Shown in pieces: positions 8,937-19,200 of a DNA stretch of 64,000 bases (its first letter is position 1; every line of letters begins with the position of its first letter). The notes under the pieces are model-generated. The model had not been told where the DNA came from and did not search any database. It was given only the letters and a program-made list of their open reading frames with translations. The position numbers were made by a program, and so were the translations under genes. Where the stretch lies: positions 253,001-317,000 of the forward strand of contig NZ_FUZU01000005.1 in assembly GCF_900167975.1 (NCBI RefSeq), read 5' to 3'. This stretch comes from Ohtaekwangia koreensis (lineage in GTDB: Bacteria > Bacteroidota > Bacteroidia > Cytophagales > Cyclobacteriaceae).

Positions 8937-9340
8937 GGCTTGTTTTGGTTTGAATTTAGTAAATCTCAGGTATACGCAAAAGTGCCCCCGATAGCCGGAG
9001 GCACTAGTACAATATTTAATATTACCTGTAAACTTCTTTTACAACGCGATGCGTAAACAAAAGTTTCTTAAGTCGATGCCTTTAACAAATTTTAATTTAT
9101 AAGCGGTTTTTGGTTTTTGTATTTCACTTCTACTTTTAGATAAAGCGACCAGCGGTTTATTCAACGTTTATCGTCCACAACCTGCATTCTGTTAGTCATA
9201 CTCGTGCCCGTGTGCTGGAATCGAAATCAATCTTAAAAAAATATTTGAATTTTTTTAGGCAATAGGGGAAAGTGCGGGTCTATACAACATACTATAAATG
9301 ACTTCACATTCACTATACATACAACTATCATTAAATACCC
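8937..9340. other. Divergent intergenic region with a terminator-like hairpin
   Basis: No credible ORF lies in these 404 bp between the DUF2911 gene and the glutaminase-like gene. The one structure is an imperfect hairpin at 8981-9003 (GTGCCcCCG / CGGaGGCAC). On the minus strand it is followed by TTTT and then by the DUF2911 start about 40 nt further on. That placement suggests either the end of a short upstream RNA or an attenuator in the DUF2911 leader. Confidence 0.4.
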
Positions 9341-11824
9341 ATGACCCTACAATTTTTATCACACCATTTTTCTTTTCATCGAAGACTGACGTTAATCCTG
9401 TTCTTTTTTTCAATTTCAGTATCAGTGCGGGCACAGATCGAGAAAGCTCCGGCCTATCCACTGATAACACATGATCCTTATTTTAGTGTCTGGTCATTTT
9501 CAGATAAACTGAATGAATCACCAACCAAACACTGGACTGGCTCTGATCAATCTATCACAGGTTTGGTAAAAGTAGATGGAACAACCTACCGGATATTGGG
9601 TACGAAGGAGAAAGTTTTTCAAACGGTTTTGCCTGCTTCCGATGAAGTAGCGTATGAAAGTAAATATACTGAAACCGCGCCTGCCGAAAACTGGATGAAT
9701 GCCGATTTCAATGACAGCGCATGGAAAACAGGGAAAGCTCCCTACGGAGATGACCAAAGGGTATCGAAAACCATGTGGCTCTCGAAAAACATTTGGGTAC
9801 GCAGAACATTTACATTAGACCAGCTTGATTTCAATAACTTGTTTCTGAAGCTCCAGCACGATGATAATGCTGAAGTATATCTCAATGGAAAACAAATATA
9901 TAGCTATGCAGGATGGCTTAGCAAATTTCAATATTTTCCCTTGGATGAAGCGTCCAAAAAACTCCTGAAGAAAGGTAAAAATATACTCACTATACATGTT
10001 GAGAATACGGCCGGTGGTGCGTGGCTGGACGCAGGTATGGTAAATGAACTGCCGGAAAAGAAGGATATAAATATACTGCCAGCGGTACAGAAACATGTAT
10101 ATGTTACCGCTACCCAAACGAAGTATGAATTTAGGTGCGGCAAGGCAGATGTAGCGCTTACGTTCACGTCACCATTGCTGATGAGCGATCTGAATTTGTT
10201 AGCACGGCCTGTGACCTATATATCGTATGCGGTAAAATCCAATGACGGAGCGCAGCATGCTGTCGAAGTATATTTCGGAGCGTCAACAGCGCTCGCGGTA
10301 AATGTTCCGGCACAGGAAGTAAAAGCACAAAAATATGCAACGGATAAACTCACAATCTTAAAGGCAGGAACAACTGAACAGCCTGTGTTAGCCAAGAAGG
10401 GCGATGACCTGCGCATTGACTGGGGATATGTATATATAGCGGTTCCCAAGACTGTGAATGCGCGGCAAAGCATTACGCCTACTGCGGAGGGTGCAACACA
10501 GTTTGCTTCCAAGACGTCTTCAGCGGTTAAGGATATAGCTTTGGGCAAAAGCCTTTCGTTGAATACTGCGGTATCATTAGGCAATGTTGGGAGCGAAGTG
10601 AAAGAACAAGTATTCATGATCGGGTATGATGATGTTTATGCGGTTCAATACTTTAACAAGAACCTGAAGCCGTGGTGGAAACAAGACGAATCGCAGACTA
10701 TAGAAAAACAGCTCACACAAGCACTTACAGACTATAACTCGGTTATCGGGAAATGTAATGCTTTCGATGGTGAAGTATATACCCGTGCATCCAAAGCAGG
10801 GGGTGAGGAGTATGCCAAACTTTGTGCGCTTGCCTATCGCCAGGCAATTGCTGCACATAAACTTGTGAAGAGCCCTGAGGGAGAAATTCTGTTTCTCTCC
10901 AAAGAGAACTATAGTAATGGTTGTATTAATACTGTAGATGTTACGTATCCTTCCGCTCCGTTGTTCCTGGTATATAATCCTGATTTGTTAAAAGGAATGT
11001 TGAATGGAATCTTCTACTATAGCGAGAGCGGTAAATGGACAAAGCCTTGGGCAGCGCACGATTTAGGGACATATCCGATAGCGAATGCGCAAGTGTATGG
11101 TGAAGACATGCCGGTGGAGGAATCCGGTAATATGATTATCCTCACCGCAGCCATTGCTAAAGCAGAAGGTAATACAACGTATGCAAAACAACATTGGAAG
11201 ACGCTGACACAGTGGGTTCAATTTCTGGAGAAGGATGGATTTGATCCGGCTAACCAATTATGCACAGATGATTTTGCCGGACACCTGGCGCGCAATGTGA
11301 ATCTTTCCATGAAAGCAATTGTAGGCATTGGAGCCTATGCGATGCTCGCTGAAAAATTAGGTGAGAAAGATGTGGCCACAAAGTACAAAGCTATAGCAAA
11401 AGAATATGCACAGAAGTGGGTGGCGATTGCGAAAGACGGTGATCACTATACATTGGCGTTTGAGAAACCGGGAACGTGGAGTCAGAAGTATAATTTGGTG
11501 TGGGATAAATTACTAGGCTTGAATTTATTCCCACAGGAAGTATATGACACAGAGATTAAATACTATATCACGAAGCAAAACGCTTTCGGATTACCGCTCG
11601 ATAGTCGTAAGTCCTATACGAAATCAGATTGGATTGTATGGACGGCTACATTAGCGAAAGATCAGAAAGATTTCGAGGCGCTGATAAAGCCTATCTATAA
11701 ATTTGCGACCGAAACACCAACGCGGGTTCCACTCTGCGACTGGCATGAAACCACAGATGGGAAACAAGTAGGCTTTCAGGCTCGAAGTGTAGTAGGAGGT
11801 TATTTCATAAAATTACTGGAATAA
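9341..11824 (+). CDS. Glutaminase A-like secreted protein (DUF4964/DUF5127/DUF4965/DUF1793) with inserted GH2-type carbohydrate-binding domain
   Basis: The 827-residue exported protein has a signal peptide ending near Ala31. It follows the architecture of fungal GtaA: a DUF4964 head (PAYPLITHDPYFSVWSFSDKL), DUF5127 (KYEFRCGKADVALTFTSPLL, RPVTYISY), then DUF4965 and DUF1793 forming a six-hairpin-type catalytic half from about residue 480. Between the head and DUF5127, roughly residues 105-240 form a jelly-roll resembling the GH2 sugar-binding domain (WVRRTF, LQHDDNAEVYLNGKQIYSYAGW). Some fungal members are reported to have glutaminase activity, but the bacterial proteins are largely untested and a glycosidase role is equally possible. 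Only 3 nt separate it from the GH127-like gene, so the two form an operon. Confidence 0.85.
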   Translation: MTLQFLSHHFSFHRRLTLILFFFSISVSVRAQIEKAPAYPLITHDPYFSVWSFSDKLNESPTKHWTGSDQSITGLVKVDGTTYRILGTKEKVFQTVLPASDEVAYESKYTETAPAENWMNADFNDSAWKTGKAPYGDDQRVSKTMWLSKNIWVRRTFTLDQLDFNNLFLKLQHDDNAEVYLNGKQIYSYAGWLSKFQYFPLDEASKKLLKKGKNILTIHVENTAGGAWLDAGMVNELPEKKDINILPAVQKHVYVTATQTKYEFRCGKADVALTFTSPLLMSDLNLLARPVTYISYAVKSNDGAQHAVEVYFGASTALAVNVPAQEVKAQKYATDKLTILKAGTTEQPVLAKKGDDLRIDWGYVYIAVPKTVNARQSITPTAEGATQFASKTSSAVKDIALGKSLSLNTAVSLGNVGSEVKEQVFMIGYDDVYAVQYFNKNLKPWWKQDESQTIEKQLTQALTDYNSVIGKCNAFDGEVYTRASKAGGEEYAKLCALAYRQAIAAHKLVKSPEGEILFLSKENYSNGCINTVDVTYPSAPLFLVYNPDLLKGMLNGIFYYSESGKWTKPWAAHDLGTYPIANAQVYGEDMPVEESGNMIILTAAIAKAEGNTTYAKQHWKTLTQWVQFLEKDGFDPANQLCTDDFAGHLARNVNLSMKAIVGIGAYAMLAEKLGEKDVATKYKAIAKEYAQKWVAIAKDGDHYTLAFEKPGTWSQKYNLVWDKLLGLNLFPQEVYDTEIKYYITKQNAFGLPLDSRKSYTKSDWIVWTATLAKDQKDFEALIKPIYKFATETPTRVPLCDWHETTDGKQVGFQARSVVGGYFIKLLE

Positions 11825-11827
11825 CCA

Positions 11828-13855
11828 ATGTATATACTACGAGTAGCATTGCTGGTTTTAGGTATAGTGGTATTAACCTCGTTCCAGTCTTTCAAAGTGG
11901 AAGAGGAACTATATACTTTTGTACCGGATGTTTACCAGGAACTTCCGTTGGGAAGTATAAAACCGCGGGGCTGGCTTTTGCAGCAACTGCAGATCATGCG
12001 CAACGGATCAACAGGACACCTGGATGAGGTTCATCCCAAGATTGCCAGGGACAATGGTTGGCTTGGTGGCAAAGGTGATGGCTGGGAGGAAACTCCGTAT
12101 TGGCTCGATGGCGCTGTGCCATTGGCATATTTACTGGACGATGCTGTGCTGAAAGCAAAAGTGCTGAAGTATATAGATTGGACATTAAGAACGCAACGAC
12201 CCTCAGGATATTTTGGTCCGCTCACCAAAGACGAACGTGAGAAAGGTATACATATCACAACTGACCATTGTGAATCGGGTGAAGACTGGTGGCCCAAGAT
12301 GGTTATGCTGAAAGTACTTCAACAGTATTATGAAGCCACCAACGATCTGCGGGTCATTACGTTCATGACCAATTATTTTAAGTATCAGATGAAAACGTTG
12401 AAGACATGCCCCATTGGTAAATGGACCGAATGGGCAACTTCACGGGGTGCAGAAAATGAACTGGTAATTCAGTGGCTATATACCATTACCAAGGATAAAG
12501 CATTATTGGAACTGGCTGGGCTTATCGAATCGCAGGCGTTTACCTGGAGTACATGGTTTGGTAATCGAGACTGGGTGATGCATGCTGCCGCCAATCAAAC
12601 GGATCAGAACTGGATGACGCGTCATGCGGTAAATATAGGGATGGCACTTAAATCACCGGCTGTGAACTATCAGCGCACAGGTGATTCACTATATCTCAGG
12701 CAACTCAAAACAGGCTGGAATGATTTGATGCTGCTGCACGGTTTGCCCATGGGTATATTTTCAGGGGATGAAGATCTTCACGGAAACGATCCAACACAAG
12801 GCGTTGAACTTTGTGCGATTGTTGAATCCATGTACTCCCTCGAAAAGATTGTTGCCATAACCGGTGATATACACTATATGGATGCACTGGAGCGCATGAC
12901 GTTTAATGCGCTGCCCACGCAAACAACAGACGACTATAACAACAAGCAATACTTCCAGATTGCAAATCAGGTACAGGTATCACGCGGTGTATTTGATTTT
13001 TCATTGCCATTCGATCGCGGCATGAATAACGTATTTGGCCTGCGGAGCGGCTACACATGCTGTACAGCAAACATGCACCAGGGCTGGACAAAATTTGCAA
13101 CCCATCTATGGTATACTACTCCAGCGGGTGCGCTCGCTGCATTAGAATATAGTCCGTGTGAATTAAAGACAAAAGTAAAAGGGCAGGATATTAGGATTAC
13201 CGAGGTGACAAACTATCCGTTCGATGATGTAGTCAGTTTTAAGTTCGCAACTAAAAATGCTGTAGCCGTGCCGTTGCAATTTCGAATCCCGGGTTGGTGC
13301 AAGGAAGCCGGGATTTCAGTCAATGGTCAGAAGCTTCGTTCTGAGAAAGGCGGACAGATCATTACCATAGAGAGAACGTGGAAAGATAAAGATATACTTA
13401 CCCTTCATTTTCCCATGGAGGTAACAACTTCTACCTGGGCGAAGAACTCGCGTGCCATAGAACGTGGCCCGCTGGTATATGCGCTGAAGCTGGAAGAACG
13501 GTGGGAGAAAGGCAACGAGCCAACAGAAGGTGACTACTTCAGTATATATCCGGTTGGCCCTTGGAATTACGGGTTAACTGAAGAAGGCGTTAAGAAACCT
13601 GTAGAACATTATAGCGTTGTTGCGAAGCCGATGCCTGAATCTTTTGTCTGGAATCAGAAGAATGCGCCAATCACGATAACCGCACCTGCTCGCAGGATTC
13701 CAAATTGGAAAGCAGTCGATGGTGTGGCGCATCAGCCGGTAACAAACCGTTCTAATGTATACCAGGGTGAGGTAGGTAAAGACGTTGAGACAATTTCACT
13801 GATTCCGTATGGATGTACGAAGGTACGGATCGTGGCATTTCCGGTGGTGAAGTAA
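11828..13855 (+). CDS. GH127-like glycoside hydrolase (DUF1680, beta-L-arabinofuranosidase type)
   Basis: The 675-residue protein has an N-terminal hydrophobic signal and the (alpha/alpha)6 barrel of GH127. The substrate pocket strand EETPYWLDGAVPLAYLL lies near residue 90. The catalytic/zinc motifs are GVELCAIVES (Glu327, Cys329) and SGYTCCTANMHQGW (Cys411, Cys412). They match Glu338, Cys340, Cys417 and Cys418 of bifidobacterial HypBA1, where the second-to-last cysteine is the nucleophile. A C-terminal beta-sandwich follows from about residue 440. Arabinofuranose is the best-known substrate, but the sister families GH137, GH142 and GH146 share this look, so exact specificity is open. It acts with the preceding gene in an exported glycan- or glycopeptide-degrading pair. 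Confidence 0.85.
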   Translation: MYILRVALLVLGIVVLTSFQSFKVEEELYTFVPDVYQELPLGSIKPRGWLLQQLQIMRNGSTGHLDEVHPKIARDNGWLGGKGDGWEETPYWLDGAVPLAYLLDDAVLKAKVLKYIDWTLRTQRPSGYFGPLTKDEREKGIHITTDHCESGEDWWPKMVMLKVLQQYYEATNDLRVITFMTNYFKYQMKTLKTCPIGKWTEWATSRGAENELVIQWLYTITKDKALLELAGLIESQAFTWSTWFGNRDWVMHAAANQTDQNWMTRHAVNIGMALKSPAVNYQRTGDSLYLRQLKTGWNDLMLLHGLPMGIFSGDEDLHGNDPTQGVELCAIVESMYSLEKIVAITGDIHYMDALERMTFNALPTQTTDDYNNKQYFQIANQVQVSRGVFDFSLPFDRGMNNVFGLRSGYTCCTANMHQGWTKFATHLWYTTPAGALAALEYSPCELKTKVKGQDIRITEVTNYPFDDVVSFKFATKNAVAVPLQFRIPGWCKEAGISVNGQKLRSEKGGQIITIERTWKDKDILTLHFPMEVTTSTWAKNSRAIERGPLVYALKLEERWEKGNEPTEGDYFSIYPVGPWNYGLTEEGVKKPVEHYSVVAKPMPESFVWNQKNAPITITAPARRIPNWKAVDGVAHQPVTNRSNVYQGEVGKDVETISLIPYGCTKVRIVAFPVVK

Positions 13856-13862
13856 TTATGCC

Positions 13863-13898
13863 GTATCTCTGAAGGTATATCTATACTTTCAGAGATAC
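13863..13898. terminator. Bidirectional terminator between GH127 and tamL
   Basis: GTATCTCTGAA pairs perfectly with TTCAGAGATAC, and the inner bases GGTATA/TATAC partly extend the stem. It occupies almost the whole gap between the two convergent genes and is followed by TATTTT on the plus strand. Confidence 0.8.
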
Positions 13899-13902
13899 TA
13901 TT

Positions 13903-16275
13903 TTAGAACGGATAACCGATGGCGATATTAAATACAATATTGTCACCTCTCCAGGAAGGGCTTCCAAAATCAATATCACGTGCTACCCAGCCTTCGGCAG
14001 GCCTGCGCAACGGGAAAGCAACATCAACACGGAGTACAAAAAAACTGAAATCGAAACGAAGCCCTGCACCTGTGCCTACTGCTAGTTGATTGAGAAAAGT
14101 ATCTTTGTCAAATACACCGCCCGGTCTCTCCTGGTCATCTTTTTTCAATAACCAGATATTACCAGCGTCTATAAATATAGCGCCCTTCAGGGATTTGATC
14201 AGATCGAATCTATACTCCAGGTTCCCTTCAAGTTTAATATCGCCCCGCTGGTCAATGAAGCGTACAGTATCAGAAGATTGTTCCCGGAGTACATCGTATG
14301 TACCCGGACCAATGGAACGTGCGGGAAAAGCGCGTATACTGTTCGAACCTCCAATAGCAAATTGCTTAATATAAGGCATGGTTGTAGAATTGCCATAGGC
14401 ATACCCCGTTCCTACAATAATGCGAGATGCAATCTTGTTATGCTCGTCCATTGCCCAATAGTAGCGAAAGTCTACATCTCCGCGTACATATTGTGAATAT
14501 GGTAAGTTTAAAATCTTGTAGACACTGTCTTCAGTGTTCTTGATCGCGCGTTGTACACTGTTGAGCAGGTTGCCAGCTACATCTATAGTACCATTGAAAT
14601 AAAAGTTATGTTTACGGTATTGGCGTTCTTCATATTGTTGTGCTTTGTCTTCTGTGAGTTGCGTGTTGATAGTATACGAATAGCGGGTGCCGAGTATAAA
14701 TTGATCTTCGAAAGAATTGGATAATACCGGGTTTTCATTTAATCGTTTTTCAAATTCTGCTGACTTTTTATCGGTTTTAATAAAGGTCAGGTCGATCGGG
14801 AAGAACTCGTGCGATTTGGCAATACTTTCTTTCCATGTATACCCATAGGCAGCATTGAACGAACTGATCCGGAAAAAGCTTACGCGATTTTGAAAATTGA
14901 GGGCGAGCTTGAATTGTGTTTTGGGTAAATATTTTCTTGAGGTATAGTCTATGTGGATTGGTGATATGAACCGTGGTACGGTGAGACTTGATTCCAATCC
15001 GGCTTCAAATGAATTCAGTGCTCCTGAGGTCTGGTTACTGATCTGTACTTCGTATGATGTATTGAGTTTCAATTGAAACAATTCCGCGCCTCGTAAAAAA
15101 TTTCGGTTTGTAAATGTGAATGCTATACCCGGTCCTACAAAGTTGTTCGATTTCGACACCGCTTGAATTTCTGCACGAAGCGATTTCTTCTTTAACGGAG
15201 TGAGGTATATATCTGCATTTAGCATCGCAGAATCCTTGCGGGGCGATTCAGAGAATTTAACGTTTACAAATTTGAAAGCACCCAGTCCCATCAAGTGACT
15301 CAACGTGAGCTCTTGCGCTTCGCGACTATAGATATTGCCTTTTTTTAAATTGATAACATCAGTAATGATCTCCGGGCGAAAAAAGTGTTTGTTATCTATA
15401 TAGTTATAACCATTTATACGGGTAGTATCTGGTCGTGCCTGAACACTGTCCGTAGACAAGGAGTAGTTTGGATATACATTTACCTGGTCGAGGTGAAATA
15501 TTTTTCGCGCACGTGCCGGTATATCTTCTTCCAGTTTAAGCGTTAAGTCTACCTTACGTTTGCCAACGGTACTATCCGCTTCAAATACCAGGTAACGGTC
15601 ATCGAAATAATAAAATCCAAAGTTCTCTACTTCTTCTTCTATCCTCACTTGTTCGGCTTGCATCCGTTCAAGATCATATCTCCTTCCGGTATCGAGCAGC
15701 GACTCTTCCTGAAGCGACTTGATGATCGATGCATATACACTGTCCTTTACCTGTGGATATTGAATGCTGCGAATGCGGTACGGCCGGTATAGTGTTACGT
15801 TGTAATTTACTTTGCTGTTTTTACCTTTTGTGATTACTTCTTCAGTAACCGTAGATCTAAAGTATCCTTCATTATTTAGCTGACCTTCCAATAACTTAGC
15901 AGTGCGACTTGGCGTTGCTTCCGAGAGTAGTACAGGAGGCTGTCCTAATTTATGCTTTAGAAAATTCCGAAGTCCTCCCTTTTTCTTTTTAGGAGTACCC
16001 GCTACAAAATATAGCCAAACACCAGGACGCGCAGCAAAAAACCTGCTATTGGGCTTCGGATTAATATAGGTATGAAGTTCTTTCGCCAATATCTTTTTTC
16101 TGCCCACACGTCCCTGTGGTGTTTCGAAGTTTATATTCGCACCGTTATAGAATGATTCACCTTCCTTTAGATATTTTGTAGCTGTACAGGAAGTCAGCAG
16201 CATGATCGTGAACACTATACTATAGATCACGAACGATGATGGATACTTTCTGTAGATATCAGTTCTGCTTTGCAT
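13903..16275 (-). CDS. tamL: TamL: outer-membrane Omp85 family lipoprotein (TamA counterpart)
   Basis: The protein has about 790 residues and a lipoprotein signal ending in LLTSC, with Cys30 when counted from the ATG at 16275. POTRA-like repeats occupy roughly residues 40-370. A C-terminal Omp85 beta-barrel follows, containing FAIGGSNSIRAFPARSIGPG (the conserved barrel lid loop) and ending in aromatic-rich strands (FNIAIGYPF). In Bacteroidota TamA is replaced by this lipidated form, which works with TamB in outer-membrane biogenesis. The gene overlaps the end of tamB, so the two are translationally coupled. An upstream ATG at 16302 would add nine residues before the signal and is less likely. 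Confidence 0.92.
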   Translation of the reverse strand: MQSRTDIYRKYPSSFVIYSIVFTIMLLTSCTATKYLKEGESFYNGANINFETPQGRVGRKKILAKELHTYINPKPNSRFFAARPGVWLYFVAGTPKKKKGGLRNFLKHKLGQPPVLLSEATPSRTAKLLEGQLNNEGYFRSTVTEEVITKGKNSKVNYNVTLYRPYRIRSIQYPQVKDSVYASIIKSLQEESLLDTGRRYDLERMQAEQVRIEEEVENFGFYYFDDRYLVFEADSTVGKRKVDLTLKLEEDIPARARKIFHLDQVNVYPNYSLSTDSVQARPDTTRINGYNYIDNKHFFRPEIITDVINLKKGNIYSREAQELTLSHLMGLGAFKFVNVKFSESPRKDSAMLNADIYLTPLKKKSLRAEIQAVSKSNNFVGPGIAFTFTNRNFLRGAELFQLKLNTSYEVQISNQTSGALNSFEAGLESSLTVPRFISPIHIDYTSRKYLPKTQFKLALNFQNRVSFFRISSFNAAYGYTWKESIAKSHEFFPIDLTFIKTDKKSAEFEKRLNENPVLSNSFEDQFILGTRYSYTINTQLTEDKAQQYEERQYRKHNFYFNGTIDVAGNLLNSVQRAIKNTEDSVYKILNLPYSQYVRGDVDFRYYWAMDEHNKIASRIIVGTGYAYGNSTTMPYIKQFAIGGSNSIRAFPARSIGPGTYDVLREQSSDTVRFIDQRGDIKLEGNLEYRFDLIKSLKGAIFIDAGNIWLLKKDDQERPGGVFDKDTFLNQLAVGTGAGLRFDFSFFVLRVDVAFPLRRPAEGWVARDIDFGSPSWRGDNIVFNIAIGYPF

Positions 16276-19200
16276 TGGCTTTAAATAATTCCCGGAATGC
16301 ATCGTAATCTTTTATATATATGAAACCAGCACCGGTCTCAGTCAATTCCCCATCAATCATGTCATAATTACTGTTGCGGAAACCCGTGATGCGGAGTCGT
16401 CCATCTTCAGTAAGTTTATACTCAAGCGCAAGGTCTCCTATGTAATCTTCAAATGAACGTTGGTTCGATGTGTTACCTTCCACATCTACGTTGCCCGCGA
16501 CTTTTACAATGAGCCTGTCATTCATTAACGACTTTGAAACACCCAGCTGTAGTTCGGTTTGCCCTTCTGCTGTACCAGTGGTATAGTCTTCGTATGACTT
16601 CACATCAAACGTCAACTGAACGCCTTTTATATTTTCGGAAAGACGGTTCAACTGATCTGTCAGAATCTTACTCACACTCGTGCGTGCAGTGCTGGCTACA
16701 TCCGATCCGCCCTGACTATCAAATGGATTGTCGGAGATAAATCGCTTCAGTATCAACAATGCAAATACCTGTTTGTTCAGGTCCGACTCGCGTGTATTTA
16801 TATCTTTTATCTTTGCATATATACTTCCGCCAAAAGCATTTTGTTTATCCTGCGGCATGTCCAATTGAAAACTAATATCAGGTGTCAGTAAATTTCCCTC
16901 AATGATCAGATATACCAGGAAGGGCAACCGCTGTTTATAAGGGTTCATGTCCTGCGTGCTTGCCGTTGACTGATTGGCAACAAGATCGATAGGGGAGGTC
17001 TCCACTTTGAACAGCGCACGGATATTCATCTCAGGCTGCAGCATATTTCCAGACCAGGTGATCGTACTACCTTTCTCAATGGAAAACTGACGTTTTACCA
17101 ATTTGTAAAATGAAAGGTTATAAGAACCTTCTGTGATTTCATAGCGTCCGGATAATTGCATATCACCGGTTTCATCTATATCGAGCGTAAGCGTAGAATT
17201 TCCTTTTACCGAAAGCTTGTCCCCTGTTATAGGGTCTATAACAATGTTGAAAGTTTCTTCACCATTCAGCTCTATATTTGCGGAAAGATCGATGCCTGTA
17301 AACTTGGAAGATATAGTATCCTTCGGTTGGGTCGATGCCAGGAATGGATCTTTCACAGCATCGCGATCTACAAACCGTACGATGCCTTCCTGCTCCAATA
17401 TAGTTTTCTGTGTTTCGGGTACTACATAGGTAAACTCACTTCCTTTACTGAGGCTTGCATTCACTTCAACTTTTGGAAAATCGGAAGTACCGGTTATGCG
17501 CGCACGCGTGTTGATACGTACGTCACCGTAGAAAAGTTCGTTGTCGCCTTCTTTTGTATTGATAAGTTGAAAGTTATCAGCGTTAAATGTAAGGGCCAGA
17601 TCAAAAGACTTGAATGCGTTTGTTTTCACCGAGCCATCAATGAGCGCTATATTATTTTGCTCATCCTTGATTTTAAATTTATTCAGCGTGAGGCCGGAGC
17701 CTGTTAGGCGAATGCTTTCATCCTCCAATAAAAATTTACTACCAACGATGGTAGGAGTGAGCTCCGCATTCTTAAAAGTTAATATACCATCAATTTCAGG
17801 ATCGTCCGTATAGCCTTCAATTTTGACCTCGCCTACGAGCTGACCTTTCATATTTTTTACCTGCTTCATAGTAAGCGGTTCGATTGCAGCAAGGTCCAGT
17901 TTGGTTAACGTAGTCGTAAAGTGAATTTGCGGCTTCGGTTCATTTGAAGTTATATACCCTGCCGCGAGTAATTCCATGTTCGTTCCATCAATTCTTAAGT
18001 CTATATTAAACGGACCGGTTGAAGTTTTTCCAAGCGCGAGCGCGAGGTCGCCCCACGGCTGCTCAAGAATGGCAAGGTCCCGTATATATAGTGTAGAGTT
18101 AAAAGAACCTTGTTTGGCAACCCCTATATTTAGATCACCGTCTATCGTGCCCGCGATAGGTGTAGTGCCTTCAATGAGGCTTGTAATATTTTTAAGATCA
18201 ACTTCATTGAAAACCACCGTCATCGTAGTGTCACGGTCTTCGCGTTTCAATAGCAGAATCCGCTCCTGGCCTTTCGATATATAGAAGTTATTAGGCGTCA
18301 TGCCGTTGCTGGTGAAACGCAGTGTATTATAGAGGGGCGTTGTCCAGGCTTCATAGTTTAACACGACCTGGTTTCGTAAAAACCGGAATTGAAATGCATC
18401 CTCATAGCTGTTAAAGACACCGCCCAACATATACTTCTCTTGCTGTGTCGAATCATAAACAACAAAGCGTGAGTAAATGGAATCGTTCATGATGTTGCCT
18501 GAAAGCTTCAGGGCTTCCATGCGCAGGGTATCGAAGTTTATTTTTTGGACCAGGAAGGTATAGTCCAGTGATTGCTCATCTGAAATAACTTTCAATCCGA
18601 TAGAATCCATTGACAGACCCGCATACTTTATTTTTGCAACTTTCATGGAGAGCCACAGCCGGTGTTGTTCGCTATCGAATTCGCCTGCAATTTCACCGGG
18701 CACAAAAGGCTCAAGGTCGGGTATAAGAACTTCTGTAAGCAGATCAGTATTTTTTATGACGAGGTTGAAATTAAAATTCTGCGGACCAGCCGGTTTTTTA
18801 AAAGTAGAATCATGCAAGGTGAAGTATTGATTGATGTGACGCTTTAATGCTTCCGGTAAGGTAAAGATGTTGATGTTGCCTTTGAAATCGCCTGAGAGTA
18901 TATCTGATTGAATGGTGATTTCGCTTTGTCCTTTCTGGTCGATGGAAGCAAACAACAGTGAATCCACGGCATATAGTTTAGTACCGTTGAACACCGCTAC
19001 TTTGCGAATACTCAGGTTGCCGTTGATCACCTGAAAATCTGAAGTAGCAAGTTTGACATCTACAGTACCACGAGCACGCAACGCTCGCTGCGAAAGATTG
19101 AGTGCTTTGAAATCAACGTTTAGTAAATCAAATGTGAAATCGTAACGTGGTATATCTTCATGATAATCCAGGTCGCCTTCCAGTTTAAAGTCTAGATTTT

